Source: Puccinia triticina (Eukaryota; Basidiomycota; Pucciniomycetes; Pucciniales; Pucciniaceae). From it: a DNA stretch of 64,000 nucleotides. The translations under genes were made by a program, and so were the position numbers. The DNA lies in assembly GCF_026914185.1 (NCBI RefSeq), contig NC_070563.1, positions 4,485,001 through 4,549,000 of the forward strand, in the 5' to 3' direction. Within the stretch, counting starts at the first letter, position 1. Each line of letters begins with the position of its first letter. The notes beneath the pieces are model-generated. The model ran no database searches and was not told the DNA's origin. It saw only the letters and a program-made list of their open reading frames with translations. Positions 34,158 to 44,461 of the stretch are shown here, piece after piece.

Positions 34158-35300
34158 GTTTGATAGGATGGATTTGTATCTAGACGCCGTGTCTTGATCT
34201 TGACCGTTTCTTAACGGGTTCGGGATTTCTAAATGTAATCGAGCAAATTACGATTCATCAAGGAAATTATGATCCAATTATCAACATCATATTGAACAAT
34301 TTACGATTGATTATCATCATCTGATAGACCATCTCAGCAACTTTGAGAGCGGCTAACCTTTGAAGCTATCTTCACTGTCTGTGTCATGGGACAACGCAGT
34401 ATCTTTGCCGACGGTTTCTTTGTCGAGTGCTTCTCCTTAAATCACGCGACAAATGCGGTAGAATGAAAACATATGTATCAGCGCTAACCATCTACTTAGG
34501 TTGCATGAATATTCTCTAGGAGAACTAACGACTCAAGTTCTCCTGTATCGTGATGGATGGCTCACGTCTCTCATCATCGGCAGGTATCGTAGACATTTCA
34601 GATGCGCCAGTAATCAGTTCTGCCGTCGCGGCCTCAGGTGTCTTGTTGTTCTTCTTGTTTGTTCGTCTAACCATTTCTTCAACCATGTCCTTCTAACCTA
34701 CGGTAATTTACGAATTCGAATGTGATAGCTGAGAGGAATCAAAGGTAATATGATTTTGAAAAGGAAACTGCCGGTGCAGAGCCGATGAGTTTCCGAGAGA
34801 TGATGGAGAGAGCTTGGGAGGAGTCTTTGTGCGGGGACAGGCGAGTCTCAAGGAGCTAGATTATGAAGGTTGTTGTGACTGGCGCATGGGCCTGGTCCTG
34901 AACCTAATCACTCATAATCTGGCCTCGACTCCCCCGGCCTGGCCCGGGCGCCCTCCTTCGCGTGCTTGGACCTAGGAGACCTCCCCCTGCGGGTCCGGTC
35001 TCTGTCCAAGAAAAAAATGGATACATAGCTCACTGGGTTGGAAGTTCTCGCTTGTAGTTGTTTTCCGACGCAGAATCGTTGACAGAAGGTTTAGATCTAG
35101 ACAACGATGAAGACGATTGACGAACTGAAACGCTACTGAAAGATCAAATTGAAATCAGAGCGCCTGACGACATGCATGGTCAGAGATACACACCTGTTTT
35201 TAGATCGAGACCCGGGTGCGGTACGCAGAAACGCAATAATGGCATAGTTTTGATAGGGGAGAGCCTAGAGGAAGGACATGGTTGATTTTAATTCATTTGA

Positions 35301-35771
35301 CTGCCAACAACACTGGGTCGCTACGCTAACCATAGCGGTTAGCGTAGCGTAGCGCATCGCAAATGCGCTATTTTTTAGCGTAGTGTTAGCGCAATTGCAC
35401 GCATATGCGCTAACGCTACGCGCACGCGGTGCGCAGCTATTTTAGCTGATAGCGTAGCGTTAGCGCAGATGCGCTAACGCTAAACATGCAGGGCGCAAAA
35501 GAGCGCGCGCTACGCTGCGCTACAGCGCTTTTAGCGGGAAAAAAGGGCTTTTTTTCCGCTAAAAGCGCTGTAGCGCAGCGCAGCGTAGCGTAGCGACTGT
35601 AGCGGCGCGCTAACGCTAACAAAGAATTGGCGCGCTGTTAGCGCCGCTGAAAATTAGCGTAGCGTAGCGGCGCTAACAGCGCGCTAACGCTATGCAAAAT
35701 AGCCGGGCGCTTTTTGCCGCTACGCTAACGCGTAGCGCTGAAATAGCGTAGCGACCCAGTGTTGCTGCCAA
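35301..35771. mobile_element. TAGCG-rich MITE with 7-bp target duplication, second copy
   Basis: The element spans 35308-35764 (457 bp). It starts CAACACTGGGTCGC and ends GCGACCCAGTGTTG, flanked by CTGCCAA at 35301-35307 and 35765-35771. The interior consists of TAGCG/CGCTA words in both orientations, as in the copy at 2223-2689. It contains no gene. Confidence 0.8.
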
Positions 35772-36930
35772 GGGCTCACATCACACATGCTCTGCTGTTT
35801 AGGTACTTACATTTTCTCAAGGGTATCATGTTTTCATTGATGCTTGGACCTGGCGAAGCATTTTGTATTTTGAAGTTCTGGATGGTGGGCGTACAGCTTG
35901 TGATTGGTGATGTGACTGAAACGATGTATTTAGATGACAATGCAAGTGGGAGAGAAGCCCTAGCTTCTCCCGGTCTCGAGGGCGGGCGAGTGTCACAGAT
36001 TGTGACCTTCCGTGTCGGGTCACAACAGCCACCCTCTTGCCTAGACTCAAGACTGAACAAAAAATGGGAAAGCAAAAAGAAAAAAAATTCTAGGATAAAA
36101 GGAATTATGGTGTTCAAAGTTGGTTTGCATAATTTTATGCATGCATAAATCATAAAATCATAAATTCTTTTTTGCAGGGGATATGACTGTCTGATTATGT
36201 AATACAAAAATTCCTCACCAAAATATTTGAATGATTTTATGATTTATGCATGCATAAGGCCCCAATTATAAACGCAATTTTGAGAATATTTTGAGATTAT
36301 TTTGAAATCATTTTGAAATCAAAACCAACTTCGTTTTGAGTTCTTTTCATTTCAAAATAATCCCAAAACTCTTCAAACACACCCGGGAGGGGTGTTTGAG
36401 ATTCCAGAATCTCAAAATTTTGAACAGGCAGTATGCCTGTATGGTTGCCAGGCCACTGGTGCCTCAGACCCCCCCCCCCCCCCATTTAATGGCTGTATTG
36501 GGTTGGCGGAGTTCGCCGGGCGGGGGTTGGCTGGCACATGAAAAAAACTGCTGCTGCATTACCAATATACCAGATTGCACAATTGCACTCACTGAGAAAA
36601 AAAAAGATGGCCTACCCTTACGAACACCTCCAGGAAGCCCGGGACCACCAGGGGCAATATGATCCTGCCCTTGGCGGCGGGACCACGGGACAAAACGCTC
36701 GTCAATACGGCTACGATCTTGCCGCAGATGATCCGAACGTCCATGGAGCCGGCCGCGCGTGCGTGTTGGCCTGGCGAGGTGTGGCGAGGTGTGCGGGTTC
36801 TTTTTTGGTTCAGACAGCCAAGGCTGAACAGGCAAGCTGTATTCTAACCAGCTTGCCTGTGTCACAGACATCTTGCCTCTGCCTGCCCACTCCGGCAGGC
36901 TACTTGCTCAGGGATGCACAATTGTTTATA
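35772..36930. other. Intergenic with a one-sided AT-rich MITE
   Basis: Near 36113 the GGTGTTCAAAGTTGG end of the small AT-rich MITE family is seen with ATGCATGCATAAA words. Its right end near 36260 keeps only the inner part. A run of C lies at about 36471-36483. A short frame from 36607 (MAYPYEHLQEARDHQG) has a protein-like composition for about 50 codons but no support beyond that. Confidence 0.45.
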
Positions 36931-37019
36931 CAGCTATGTTCGTAAAGGTTGCGGTTCCCCCCGTTTTTTTTTTTTTTTTTCCACTTTCCCCCCTCCCCGA
37001 ATTTTTTTTTCACCCACCA

Positions 37020-39032
37020 ATGATCAGCGGGGAGCAGTCGGTCCCCCGCCAGTTGTTTGTACGATCGGCCGGCCAGGATATCCATTGCATATCAACCCTC
37101 TCCGGTCGCAACCCGCTCGTCGAACCGCTCGATCCATCGATTTTCTACCACAAAATCTTGGACAAAGCATGGCAGAAGGTTGGTCATGAACTCCCCTTTG
37201 TTGGGGCTGAATACTATTTTTTTTTTTGGCTTTTTTGGCTAGACTACTTCCGCCAACATGATCGAGACTGTCACTGGATCAATAGTGCATTTGACGAAGA
37301 CCGCGGCTTCCAAAATCCAAAGGAATCTGCCGAAAACTATTTTCGACACCAGTCCGAATTTGTAGAAGACCACCCAGTTCACCAGCGCTCGTTTTCCTCA
37401 TCGACCGGTTCTATCGCTCCTTTTGCAACCCCAGCTGCATCTCGAAAAGATGTTCTGCCTTCTTATCCTGGCAGCCCCTCCGACGTTGATTCATCCGAAA
37501 GCTCTATTCGTGATCTCACCCCTGCTCCGAAGCGTGGCCAGACGAAACAACCTAAGAATAACAGGCAGGAACCCACCAAGCCTAAAAAAAAATCAAAGAA
37601 ATCCGAAAAGCGAGTGGTAAACAATGAAGGCGAATCAAAAATATCGTTGGAATACGCCTTGTACATAGCTACCGATGAAGAGATAACCACGACCCGGGGC
37701 TCGCACAAACGAAAGCCGCCGCCCAATGCTCGGAAGCTCAAGTACGACCATATCGTTTCCACTCCCGGCAAGATCTTCCTCTTCTGGAATCTCAGCGACG
37801 ACAACCTAACTGCTTTCAAACAAGCAGCCTTTGGCGCAATTCGTGAGCTCGATTCTGATGTGTTTGCCAAACGTGCAGAAGAGCAAGATGTGGCGAAACT
37901 AGTCACTTGGTATGCAAGTATCCCTCACGGGTCTGCTTTTAAGGCCGGCAACCGGGCAACCATAGATACGGATGATCAATACACCGAGTTTCTTGAGGAA
38001 GCTGCAGAGCCCGATGGGTACAAATTTATTGTATTGATCAACAAGGTCAACCCAAAAACCGTTGCTCAGGTTAGTTATTACCTCTTCATGATATTGAAGA
38101 TATTCATCATTGACAGATTTTTTGCGTTTCATGACCAGCGGGAGGCTGCTATAGAGAAATTGGAGGTTTCTAAGGGAAAGAAAAAGAAGTCTGCGGTAGA
38201 TGTCGACAAATGGCAACCCTCGGCCGGAGCAACCCATTCGGCAAACGTCATCGATCTTATTGCCCTGATCAAGTCCAAACACCCTCCGAATTCAAAACTC
38301 ACTGGTTTCCATGAGTTGCCTGTGTATATCAACCCGAAAAACCCGCTGCAATACATGAGTCTGGATCCGAATCGACTGGCCAACTGGGCCAAAGCAATTG
38401 TATGTTTTTTCCGCTCGTTTTTCTCTTCCCTCTCAAAAGGAGAGGCACTGATACTGATCATGCAAAAACAGATGAAGCCTGGTCCAGTCAATGAGTACCA
38501 TCCACCCAAGGATCCCAGCTTTGACTGGGATCCGCCTCGATCAACCGCGGTGGCTGTTCCAACCAGTGTTATCCAACAATCTCCTCTGGTTCCAACTGGC
38601 CCGCCAACGACTCCTCAAGTTCAATTTCTCTATGCTTGGGACCCATCGGCATCCCAGATGAAGCCTTACATGGCAGGTCACAGACCGGCTCCATTGTCTC
38701 AAGCACCCCCGTTGTCCTACCAGTCTCCATCTAACCCTTGGCCCACTCAGTCCACCTCTCACGTCGCTCAACCTGTTTCGTTGCCAGCTCCTTCGGATGA
38801 GCCCGATGGTCTCGAGGATTACCTCCTATTCACTCACGTGGATCCGCACTGTCCAAAGCTCCAGGAAGGACTCGACGAGCTCGGGATCAATCACTATAGC
38901 AAGTTGTACAACATGCAATCCGAGGAACTCGAAGAGGCCGGTTTGAAAAAAGCTGATGCCCGAGCTCTCATCTCCAATCTTAAGAAGTATGAACATCACC
39001 TTAAAAAAAATCGTGCTCGTCGTGCTGTATGA
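37020..39032 (+). CDS. Transposon-borne accessory gene with C-terminal SAM-like domain
   Basis: The frame opens inside the left TIR (ATG at 37020) and runs to 39032. Two segments look like introns of exact codon multiples: 38070-38138 (69 nt, CAG|GTTAGT..CCAG) and 38400-38471 (72 nt, GTATGT..ACAG). A third near 37183-37242 ends in a T-rich tract and CTAG. Spliced length is about 600 residues. The middle is basic (KPKKKSKKSEKR, likely a nuclear signal). A Pro/Ser/Gln-rich linker follows. The last 65 residues fit a SAM fold (LDELGINHYSKLYN, then ELEEAGLKKADARALI). SAM domains mediate protein or RNA contacts. A role in transposition or targeting is inference. Confidence 0.7.
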   Translation: MISGEQSVPRQLFVRSAGQDIHCISTLSGRNPLVEPLDPSIFYHKILDKAWQKVGHELPFVGAEYYFFFWLFWLDYFRQHDRDCHWINSAFDEDRGFQNPKESAENYFRHQSEFVEDHPVHQRSFSSSTGSIAPFATPAASRKDVLPSYPGSPSDVDSSESSIRDLTPAPKRGQTKQPKNNRQEPTKPKKKSKKSEKRVVNNEGESKISLEYALYIATDEEITTTRGSHKRKPPPNARKLKYDHIVSTPGKIFLFWNLSDDNLTAFKQAAFGAIRELDSDVFAKRAEEQDVAKLVTWYASIPHGSAFKAGNRATIDTDDQYTEFLEEAAEPDGYKFIVLINKVNPKTVAQVSYYLFMILKIFIIDRFFAFHDQREAAIEKLEVSKGKKKKSAVDVDKWQPSAGATHSANVIDLIALIKSKHPPNSKLTGFHELPVYINPKNPLQYMSLDPNRLANWAKAIVCFFRSFFSSLSKGEALILIMQKQMKPGPVNEYHPPKDPSFDWDPPRSTAVAVPTSVIQQSPLVPTGPPTTPQVQFLYAWDPSASQMKPYMAGHRPAPLSQAPPLSYQSPSNPWPTQSTSHVAQPVSLPAPSDEPDGLEDYLLFTHVDPHCPKLQEGLDELGINHYSKLYNMQSEELEEAGLKKADARALISNLKKYEHHLKKNRARRAV

Positions 39033-39575
39033 ATCTTCCACCTCTGTCTGATTGATCTGATTTCCCTTGAGCACATGTGACCATAGCAAATGCCATCTCT
39101 TTCTGTATCTCACTTCCTGTAGTGTTTTCTTTTAAATTTCAAAATTAAAAGCAATAAAAAATCTATTCATAAACAAAAAAAACCTTCTGAGAAATGAGTT
39201 GTCCAAATCTGGGGGTGATCATCACATATGACTGAACATGAGAGCCTCATGTCTTGCATCTTAAGGACGCAAGCTGATGTATCGATACTTTGTGTACGCA
39301 AGCCATTGTCTGTATCGCATCTTATTGATACTTTGTTGGTCTGTATTGCATCTCATCAATAGTTTGTTTCAATCTTTATTATGGATTGGATCAAACAGTT
39401 TAGATTTGGTTGAGAAAACAGGATAGATGATTGAGACAAGAATACAGCAAGGTTGAGAAAAAACAGCAAGGCTGAGAACAGAGGAACCATATCATTATCG
39501 TGTATTGTAAGGATTGCAGACGTTATTTTGTATTGTAAGGATTGCAGAAAAAAACAAACAACAAGCCTTGATTGA
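39033..39575. other. Convergent intergenic spacer inside the transposon
   Basis: Between the two convergent stops. It contains an AATAAA near 39154 suitable for 3' processing of the plus-strand gene, and repeated TGTATTG-type words. No frame of interest. Confidence 0.5.
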
Positions 39576-40705
39576 TCAGTTTTGAATAGCGTAGCCAGAT
39601 GCACGGAAGAGCTTTTGGGTCAGATCCGAAGTGAAAACCAGTGGAATAAAGCCATCAATAACCTCAAAGTCCTCCTCACCGCCGGTAAGTAAATCCTTGT
39701 GTCGCTTCAAAGTTGACTTGTAGACACTGAAGGCCTTCTCAATGGGGTTCAAGTCGGGTGAATACGCTGGTAAGTAAAGTAAAAGGCATCCGGAAGACTC
39801 GACAATATCGGCCACATCTCCATTATGATGGATTTGTGCATTGTCCATGACCAGGACACTGTTCGCCTGCGGAAAGGGATTCATGGAAGGAATCTGGCCG
39901 ATGAAAGGAAAAATTCTTATCAGAATGTGAAGCTCTCACTGAAACTGAAACAAGAAAGAAGCTGACAAGGACATTTTCCAGGAAAAACTGGAAAGATTGT
40001 TGGTCCATGGATTCCTCCTGCACCATGTGAGCGACCAATCCGGAAGTCAAAATTGCAGGGACTATGTTGAATTGATGGGTGCTTCGCTCGCGTGGAACTC
40101 TTGGGGTTCGCTCACCAACCAGAGCCCATCCTCGAGTCCTTTGGACGACCTCCAGGCACACTCCTGACTCGTCTGAGGAGGATGATAATCAAATCAGATT
40201 GTTGTTGCATCTGAAGGATAGTGAGATGGAACGGAAGCTCACCTGTAAATACAAGACAGTTCGTTGGCACTGCTCCAACCTGATAGATATAATGGGCCCG
40301 CTCCCATTCGTCTTGTTTTGGATGGACTGTGCGCATCGTCTTTTTCGACATGTTCAAGCGGGCATGGAGCGTCGTCAAGATTGTTGTAACGGACACCGTG
40401 ACGCCATGATTTTCAGCCAAGCTGCTCTGGATCTCGTCCGCGTAGATTGATGGCTTGTCAGCAACTAATCCTTTGATGAACTCTAAGTGGTCGGCATCTA
40501 ATTCGAATGGACGTCCTCTTTGCAGATAAGTTGCAGGGTCACACACAACAGCTTGGGTTCTCTCATACAAACTCTTCCATCGGTAAAGTGAATCCGGGCT
40601 GATTGTAGTCCCCAACGAGTCGTTGATATCGGCTAGACTCTTCCCTTCGATGGCTTGGCTGACCACATCGTATTTGACTTCTGGCGAATATTTCCGGTAA
40701 CCCAT
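39576..40705 (-). CDS. Tc1/mariner-type DDE transposase (DD34E)
   Basis: Three exons, 40705-40243, 40172-39967 and 39893-39576, give 328 residues with phase kept across both introns. It catalyses cut-and-paste transposition of the surrounding element. The N-terminus has a helix-turn-helix (MGYRKYSPEVKYDVVSQAIE, then SLADINDSLG) and a second DNA-binding segment with the GRP-type linker (QRGRPFELD). The catalytic acids are Asp in LVFTDESG, formed by the first splice, Asp in SVLVMDNAQIHH, and Glu in YSPDLNPIE, with 34 residues between the last two. No stops or frameshifts after splicing, so the gene could be active. Confidence 0.88.
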
Positions 40706-40986
40706 TTTCTATCCTCACCAAATTGTCATGTCAGTGAGATTTCAACCCGGGAAGAATCAAGACAAAGAAAAACTTACACCCAATGACCAAAGGAACAAAC
40801 GATTGAGCTATGGCGGTGAGGTGTATCGGCCGGCCGATCGTACAAACAACTGGCGGGGGACCAACTGCTCCCCGCTGATCATCGGTGGGTGAAAAAAAAA
40901 TTCGGGGAGGGGGGAAAGTGGAAAAAAAAAAAAAAAAAAAAAACGGGGGGAACCGCAACCTTTACGAACATAGCTGTATGTGCACC

Positions 40987-42124
40987 CTGCACCAGGAAAA
41001 AAAAATTGTCACTTGATGGAAAGTGACATGATGCAGCTTTGGTTTCTGCTCCAGAGCTACTCCAGCGCTGCTCCAAGTCTGCTCCACCAGCACTTGTAGA
41101 GCTTGCAGGACTGAACCAGAGCACTCAATGAGGCACAGTCAGCTGATCCTAATTTTTTCCCAGGAACAGCTGATGCTCATCATAAGCTGAGCAGTAGGCA
41201 TTGACTGAGCCTGGGCCAAAGCTGAGCATTGGCTGAGCCTGGGCCACAGCTGAGCATTGGATATTCCAAGCCTGAAACAAATCCAAGTGTCAGCTGGACC
41301 AAGAATATTCCAAATCTGAGCATCAGCTTAGCCAAAAATGGTCCAAAGCTGAGCATACAAAGCTGAGCATTGGCTGAGCCAAGGCTGTTCCAAAGCTGAG
41401 TATCAGATTTTTTGAGACTATTCAAAAGATTAATATCACCTGAGCCAAGGCTGTTCCACAGCTGAGCATCAGCTGAGCCAAGGCTGGTCCACAGCTGAGC
41501 ATCAGCTGAGCCAAGGCTGGTCCACAGCTGAGCATCAGCTGAGCCAAGGCTGGTCCACAGCTGAGCATCAGCTGAGCCAAGGCTGGTCCACAGCTGAGCA
41601 TTGTCTTAGCCAAGGTTGGTCCACAGCTGAGCATCAGCTGAGCCAAGGCTGGTCCACAGATGAGCATAAGCTGTTACAGGAGTGGTCAGACTCAGAATCT
41701 GAGCATTTTCTGGGACAAGATTTATCCAAATCTGCAAATCAGCTGAGCCAATACTGGTCCAAAGCTGAGCATTGGCTGGGCCAATGATAGTCCTAATCTG
41801 AGTCTAAGCTGAGCCATGACTGGAATAAAGCTGAAAAAAGCTGGGCCAGGACTGGTTCTGATCTGGGCAACAAAGCTGAGCATGAGCTGGGCACCAAATC
41901 TGAGCATAAGCTGGGAGCTAAAGCTGAGTATCAGCTGACCAGAAATGAGGATCAGTGGTGCCCAGCAAAAACTGAGGATCTCCTGTGGAAATTCTTAAAC
42001 TGGTTAGATGGTGGGTAGATGGTGGGTAGATGATGGGTAGATGGTGGGTAGATGGTGGGTAGCTCGCTGGAGCTGGCATGATGTCACTTGTCATCAAGTG
42101 ACTATTTTTTTTTTCCTGGTGCTG
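40987..42124. mobile_element. TIR element carrying a 33-bp tandem array
   Basis: The element spans 40990-42121. Left end CACCAGGAAAAAA with a GTCACTTGATG..AAGTGAC hairpin is complemented at the right end, for about 45 bp. CTG flanks both sides (40987-40989 and 42122-42124) and may be a 3-bp duplication. The left end lies only 12 bp from the Tc1-type transposon's right TA. No transposase inside. Confidence 0.6.
41180..41950. repeat. Tandem array G (33-bp unit)
   Basis: The unit GCTGAGCATCAGCTGAGCC plus AAGGCTGGTCCACA is near-perfect from about 41440 to 41660, seven to eight copies. Increasingly divergent copies lie on both sides, so the array is youngest in the middle. A separate 12-14-bp array (AGATGGTGGGT) lies at about 42003-42062. 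Confidence 0.85.
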
Positions 42125-42129
42125 TTGTT

Positions 42130-44170
42130 TGAAGTTTTTCCGAGAGATTTTTGAAATCAAAAATCTTTCATATTGATTTCATTTTTGTTTCAAATTTCTT
42201 TTTGAATAGTTTCAAAATAAAACTTGAATATTTGTTTATAACTAGAGGCCAAGGCGGCTGCGCCGCTGCAGGGGTCACTGTCTGCAGTGTAATGATGCAA
42301 TCTTCCTATGCATGCCACACCCCCAGGGAGCCCGCCTTATATCTACACACACTCCAACCATTGTACCTAATGGGTGCGCCACTTTCAAAATGTCAACCAG
42401 ATTATATATTTTTTTCCTGATGTCCCATCTCTTAATAAAATCCAGAAGGTATTCATTTTGAAAACAGTATGCTGGATAGAGCAAATGAACTGATGGATGG
42501 GAATTCAGGCAGAAAACCCCATGCTGTTATCCTATGGCAGGCTTTCTCTGAAAGACAATTGACATAACATGTCCCTGTTGATAAAATAGGAGGGAGGGCA
42601 GCATGGTGGACCAACAGGTTGCAATGGTTGGGGACCTCAAAGGTGGTGGACAATATGGGCCAATCAGGTTACATAAGCAGCTACATCTTGATCATGCTCA
42701 GTGCCCCAGCGTGCTTGCCGGCCAGTCTGCGCGACGGCTTGTTTGGGAGAGTGTTTGTGTCCATAGGAGTGGGCTTGAAGCAGCCCAGCATGAGCATTCA
42801 CAGGACGGTAGAGCAGACACGGGTGCGAGTTGGGCATGGCGCGGACGAGACTGTTGGCAGCCGGGGGCGCGTGGCCAGGAACTTGTAGATTGTCATCTGG
42901 GACAAACAGATGATTGGGAAGCCCCCCCCTGGCTGGCTTTGGCTGCGTCGACCGGGGATGGGCGTGTAGTTTGTATGACTGAACAATCGCGGGTGAAGCC
43001 AAGGAAGCAATGGAGTGGGTTTTAACCTGTCCAGCCATACATTAGCATCCAATTCCTCAAAAACTCCGCCTGTTTATCTATCTACTAACTTTGTTTGTCA
43101 CGGCTTTTGGATAATGATAAAACAAATATAGGCTGACTATGGTGCAAAGCCATTGGTACCTCAATCAGATGGTCAAGCGATTTAGTGTACCAAATTCAAC
43201 ACTCCTCAGTCAAGGATGCCAGGCGAGACCCTGAGATCAAAAGCAACCTTATCAATCCCACTCGGTGACCAAGACAGCTTCTTCATACACGGTCAGTGGA
43301 GCTTTGCCAAAGGTCACATCTCCATCGGCACCACTGACTTGCAAGATATCCAGATCCAGCTGGCCGCCTTGACCAACAATGAGGCCTTGATCAATCTGAT
43401 GACAGTCTCTCATGTCAGTAGTAGCCCAGCTCAGAGTTTTGATCAGTCAAAAGTAAATCACCTGTCAGGTGGCAAGATCACATTGATGAAGCATGGGTTT
43501 GATGACGAGTTGATTAAGCCAGGATAGTAAACTTTGAATTTTTGGGCCAGAGGGTCTGGATTAAGGTGGTTAGACTGTATGATGATCGAGGGGGACGAGC
43601 GGCTCTACAGGCATGAATTTGGTTGCAGAAATTTAGCAAACTCAGTGGAAAATCAAGCACATGAGCTTGAGACGAACGGATAGGTGGTAATTTGGGTTGC
43701 TGTGAAGGAGCTCCTAATTTAATATTTATCGAGAGTGGTCTTGATGAAAAAGTTGTGAATCCTACTGGACTGAGTGGCAATGTGTTTATGATGAGTTCAT
43801 AGAGGCCATATGCCCTACTGAGTAATCTGAATGGTAGCGATGGCGTTCGCTGGACTCTGAGGCAAATAGAATAGCATGCATAAGCAAGAACAATGATTGA
43901 GGAGGTCGTCAGGAGTGGAAACCGAGCGAGTTGATGGGCTAGTGTTGGTGGGAGGAACTGGTAAGAAAAATCTTGAAGGGCCGTCCAGATTGATTCTTGG
44001 TGTTCCTTTGCGCCGCAAGGAGCGGTAAAGGCTGTCATTATTGAGGGAAATCTTGCGTACTTGGCATGCACAGTGGAAGGTCCAAGTAGTTACTCGGTCA
44101 GCAAAGATAGCAAAAAAAATGTCCGGGAATGCGAGCCATAATCTAGAAACAAGCCCACTCACGCAGTATG
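42130..44170. other. Intergenic, no convincing gene
   Basis: Several frames of 80-185 codons overlap on both strands. A plus-strand frame at 43216-43527 (103 codons) has balanced composition but no known features. No TIRs or arrays were found. Confidence 0.4.
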
Positions 44171-44176
44171 ACGGAC

Positions 44177-44443
44177 TTAATCTACGAGTGATTTCCCCTC
44201 AGCATCAATGCGACCACAAGCCAACGAGTAACAGTGCACCTGGAGAGTAGCGGGGATGTCTGCAAGATAGAACGCGTGATCAGCATCTGAGGAACACAAG
44301 TTGCAAGTGATATCAAGGTGCCAGCGACCTGCAGTCTTCCTCCTAGGTGGTGCTTGATGACCAGGGACAGCCGGAAGGAGGCCAGCCTGCAACAATACAA
44401 TCAGGAGAAACCTCAAGAAGTATATCAATAACATGGAATTCAT
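44177..44443 (-). CDS. Possible small secreted protein (tentative)
   Basis: An 88-residue frame starting MNSMLLIYFLRFLLIVLLQA gives a strong signal-peptide-like hydrophobic stretch, with likely cleavage after about residue 25. It is followed by a short Cys-containing mature part (motifs CNLCSSDADHAFYL and HCYSLACG). Small Cys-bearing secreted proteins are common in rusts. An intron near the end may extend it into 44162-43815. There is no family assignment and it may be a chance frame. Confidence 0.35.
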   Translation of the reverse strand: MNSMLLIYFLRFLLIVLLQAGLLPAVPGHQAPPRRKTAGRWHLDITCNLCSSDADHAFYLADIPATLQVHCYSLACGRIDAEGKSLVD

Positions 44444-44461
44444 CGACGCTGATGTCGGCAA

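Larger units (their letters stand above)
28817..35008 (-). mobile_element. Complete DIRS/Ngaro-type tyrosine-recombinase retrotransposon, 6.2 kb
   Basis: On the minus strand three frames run in order: gag-like, RT-RNase H, tyrosine recombinase. The repeats have the split direct arrangement typical of Ngaro/PAT elements. Block C (about 255 bp) lies at 34751-35008 and again at about 29172-29428. Block A (about 310 bp, beginning TCCAAGCCG) lies at 28817-29135 and again at about 29429-29745. Read on the coding strand this gives C - genes - A - C - A. No target duplication is present, as expected for recombinase-mediated insertion. The two copies of A and C are almost identical, so insertion looks recent. 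Confidence 0.9.
28772..35033 (-). other. Predicted 5' UTR intron of ARM gene copy 1, expanded by a retrotransposon
   Basis: In copy 2 the matching intron is about 60 nt (donor GTAAGC near 57560, acceptor TTCTCAG near 57504). In copy 1 the acceptor side (TTTTTAG) stops matching at 28816. The donor side (CCCA|GTGAGC) resumes at 35009, directly beyond the DIRS/Ngaro element. Removing 28817-35008 restores an intron of about 70 nt aligned with copy 2. Confidence 0.6.
36929..40978. mobile_element. Complete two-gene Tc1/mariner-type DNA transposon, 4,046 bp
   Basis: The element spans 36931-40976. Both ends begin CAGCTATGTTCGTAAAGG and are flanked by TA, the duplication expected for Tc1/mariner/IS630. 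TIRs are about 145 bp, up to GGCCGGCC, and contain a T-run, a CCCTCCCC stretch and the GATCAGCGGGGAGCAG segment. Two convergent genes fill the interior: a plus-strand gene with a SAM-like C-terminus and a minus-strand DDE transposase. TIR arms differ by only a few substitutions and homopolymer lengths, so the copy looks young. Confidence 0.92.
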
